A DNA stretch of 64,000 nt from Deltaproteobacteria bacterium. Its GTDB lineage: Bacteria > Desulfobacterota > Binatia > Binatales > Binataceae. A program made the translations under genes and the position numbers. The stretch spans positions 58,879 through 122,878 of the forward strand of contig PLDK01000044.1 of the NCBI GenBank assembly GCA_003135135.1, in the 5' to 3' direction. Shown here in pieces: positions 62,466 through 64,000 of this stretch; position 1 is the stretch's first letter, and each line of letters starts with the position of its first letter. The notes beneath the pieces are model-generated. The model made no database searches and was not told the origin of the DNA. It worked only from the letters and a program-made list of their open reading frames with translations.

Positions 62466-63548
62466 ATGAACGTGGACGCCACGATGCAGACGAATCTCCA
62501 AGGCGCTGCGGTAGCCGCGCGAAAAACGTCGGGCGTTGGCCGCGAATGGCGCCTCGCGTCGCGGACGGTCCGCTTTTCCGCAATCTGCCTCGTGCTGTTT
62601 TACCTGCTCGCCGCCGCGTCACCGTTCTTCGCGAGTTACGACCCGACCTATCAGAACCGCGAGATGCCCGATTGTCCTCCGATGTCGCTCCACATGAATG
62701 CGCCGTCGGACTGGCCGCGCGCGCTGTTCTACACCCATCCGATGCGCATGCAGGATCCGACCGCGCGCACCTTCGTTGCCGACACTTCCCGCCGACTCGA
62801 CATACATCTGTTCACCCGCGGCCATCTATTCACCACCGACAGCGAGCGCGAGCCGTACTTCATGCTCGGCAGCGACGGCCTGGGACGCGACCTCTACTCG
62901 CGAATCGTGTACGGCTCGCGCGTGAGCATGTGCGTCGGGTTGATCGGCGTGCTGATCACCTTCTCGCTCGGCATCACGATTGGCGCGCTGTCGGGCTATG
63001 TCGGCGGGACGGTCGATTTCCTGATCATGCGATGGTCCGAAATCGAGATGTCGCTGCCGTCGTTCTATTTCCTGCTCGCGCTGGCGGCGGTGATTCCGTC
63101 GGGGATGAGCACGGTCGCGACGTTCTTCATGATCGTGGCGATCATGAGCTTCATCAGTTGGGCCGGCTTTGCGCGAATCATTCGCGGGATGGCGTCTTCG
63201 GTGCGCTCGCGGCCGTACGTCGAGGCGGCCCGCGCGCTGGGCGCGTCGCGATGGCGCATCATCACGCGTCACATCATTCCGTCGGTGATCGGCTACGCGA
63301 TCGTCGCGGCCACGCTCTCGATTCCGGGCTTCATCCTCGGCGAAAGCGCGCTCTCGCTGCTCGGACTGGGAATCCAGGAGCCGGCCGCGAGCTGGGGCAA
63401 CCTGCTCGCGCAGGCGCAAGACGTGCAGAACCTCGCGCGCTACCCGTGGATCCTGATCCCGGGCATCTTCATTTTCCTTGCGGTGATGTCGTTCAATTTT
63501 CTCGGCGACCATCTGCGCGACCGGCTGGATCCCGCCACCGCCGGATGA
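62466..63548 (+). CDS. ABC transporter permease, DppC type
   Basis: 360 residues. TM1 near residue 40, then a long extra-membrane insertion of about 80 residues (about 60-140, with MPDCPPMSLHMNAPSDW) before TM2; this is longer than in most DppC proteins. EAA loop ARALGASRWRIITRHIIPSV. Pairs with the preceding permease. The ATPase genes expected after it are not in the window. After its stop only repeats follow. Confidence 0.92.
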   Translation: MNVDATMQTNLQGAAVAARKTSGVGREWRLASRTVRFSAICLVLFYLLAAASPFFASYDPTYQNREMPDCPPMSLHMNAPSDWPRALFYTHPMRMQDPTARTFVADTSRRLDIHLFTRGHLFTTDSEREPYFMLGSDGLGRDLYSRIVYGSRVSMCVGLIGVLITFSLGITIGALSGYVGGTVDFLIMRWSEIEMSLPSFYFLLALAAVIPSGMSTVATFFMIVAIMSFISWAGFARIIRGMASSVRSRPYVEAARALGASRWRIITRHIIPSVIGYAIVAATLSIPGFILGESALSLLGLGIQEPAASWGNLLAQAQDVQNLARYPWILIPGIFIFLAVMSFNFLGDHLRDRLDPATAG

Positions 63549-63599
63549 GCCACGCTCCCGCGCAGCGACCCCGGATTCTTGCTTTCTTTGTGTCGTTCT

Positions 63600-63634
63600 A
63601 GCAGGCGTTGAAAAAGTAATTTTCAACGCCTGCT
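63600..63634. repeat. 15-base perfect inverted repeat (REP-like or terminator)
   Basis: AGCAGGCGTTGAAAA, five-base loop, TTTTCAACGCCTGCT. It has no T run outside the stem, but the stem begins with a run of A/T at the loop side. It may terminate the ABC operon or be a mobile repeat. Confidence 0.6.
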
Positions 63635-63644
63635 CCCTCTCTCT

Positions 63645-63690
63645 TGTCTCCCCCAAAGGGGTTTTTCACTGGTCTCCCCCAAAGGGGGAG
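63645..63690. repeat. direct repeat GTCTCCCCCAAAGGGG, two copies
   Basis: The motif appears at about 63645 and again at about 63672, separated by TTTTTCACTG-like sequence; the second copy extends to the CTCCCCCAAAGGGGGAG palindrome. Similar sequences occur as dispersed repeats in many bacterial genomes. Confidence 0.5.
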
Positions 63691-63718
63691 ATGTTGTAGG
63701 TAAGAAGCCATCTTTTAC

Positions 63719-63780
63719 GCAGGGTGTTGAATGGTTCAAGATCCGAACTGCCCTTCGATATGAGTTGTTCAACACCCTGC
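63719..63780. repeat. 13-base inverted repeat flanking 36 bases
   Basis: GCAGGGTGTTGAA (63719-63731) and TTCAACACCCTGC (63768-63780). The arms share the CAGG..GTTGAA pattern with the hairpin at 63600, so both belong to one repeat type. Bases 63781-64000 show nothing that I can support as a gene. Confidence 0.6.
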
Positions 63781-64000
63781 TAGGGCGGAGAATCCCGAAT
63801 CCTGACGTTTGCTTGCCGGGTAGTTTTTGGGGGAAAAGGTGCAATTTCTACCATCCGTTGTGGTTCTGTGACGGGTATACCACCAATGCTAGCTTTGTTC
63901 CGACAAAAGTACTTTTTCGGAAGCGGACTTTGCCCGATGTCGGGTGAGCCGGGCGAGTACGGGACATCCTGGCGGTTGATGGCCTGCACCCCGAAAACTC

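Noticed and set aside
63765..63989. short frames at the window end on both strands
   Set aside because: They overlap the inverted repeats, lack ribosome sites and show no domain.

Overview
The window is GC-rich and densely coded, with short intergenic gaps, many 4-base (ATGA/GTGA) start/stop overlaps, lipoprotein signal peptides, LspA and a LolB-like protein. This fits an uncultured diderm bacterium. The fused metX-metW gene, a wax-ester-synthase-type acyltransferase fragment, LuxC/LuxE-type genes and paired CaiB/BaiF CoA-transferases suggest the Binatota or a related Desulfobacterota-like or deep proteobacterial lineage. That placement is inference, because the window holds no rRNA gene.

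Layout. 1-3100 is accessory DNA: the C-terminal end of a WS/DGAT-like acyltransferase, a small lipoprotein, a restriction-modification operon (methyltransferase, nuclease and an overlapping 39-residue ORF) and an ISXO2/IS1595-type transposase remnant. 3100-8350 is a sulfur-amino-acid block: metY and fused metX-metW on the plus strand, converging on cysK-cysE, so homoserine and serine sulfhydrylation routes lie side by side. 8500-11350 holds a soluble histidine kinase, LexA, an ISC-type ferredoxin and a ferredoxin reductase. 11650-23150 is all minus strand. It has two units: (i) luxE-like, luxC-like and class III aminotransferase genes, predicted to turn an acyl group into an aldehyde and then an amine; (ii) a tightly overlapping chain of histidine kinase, thiL, two CNNM/CBS proteins, larB, an ABC1/UbiB-family protein and an AlkZ-like protein.

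23400-30500 contains a secreted small protein, a trypsin-like/PDZ protein lacking the expected catalytic Asp, PPDK, glycyl-tRNA synthetase, a lipoprotein, a parS-like palindrome and PII. 30800-39000 is a minus-strand housekeeping run: plsY, tRNA-Pro(CGG), rpe, rsmB, fmt, def, an alpha/beta hydrolase and priA. 39100-42050 is the shikimate set aroC-aroK-aroB, followed by a small HTH protein. 42700-46200 is ileS-lspA. 46480-50850 has a hypothetical gene, two CaiB/BaiF CoA-transferases and a ComM/YifB ATPase. 51000-57000 has an NTF2-like secreted protein, a 35-residue membrane protein, two head-to-head GT39-like membrane proteins and an APC permease. 57000-63550 has a TPR lipoprotein, a LolB-like lipoprotein and a peptide-type ABC importer (binding protein and two permeases; no ATPase in view). 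The last 450 bases are nested palindromes without a convincing gene.

Under the genes lie several non-coding layers: a mosaic palindromic intergenic repeat family (five loci, two sharing a 41-base identical core in inverted orientation), a separate leader-type repeat of about 46 bases near plsY and rpe, and isolated operator-like palindromes upstream of comM, cysK, lexA and the 51.5 kb genes.
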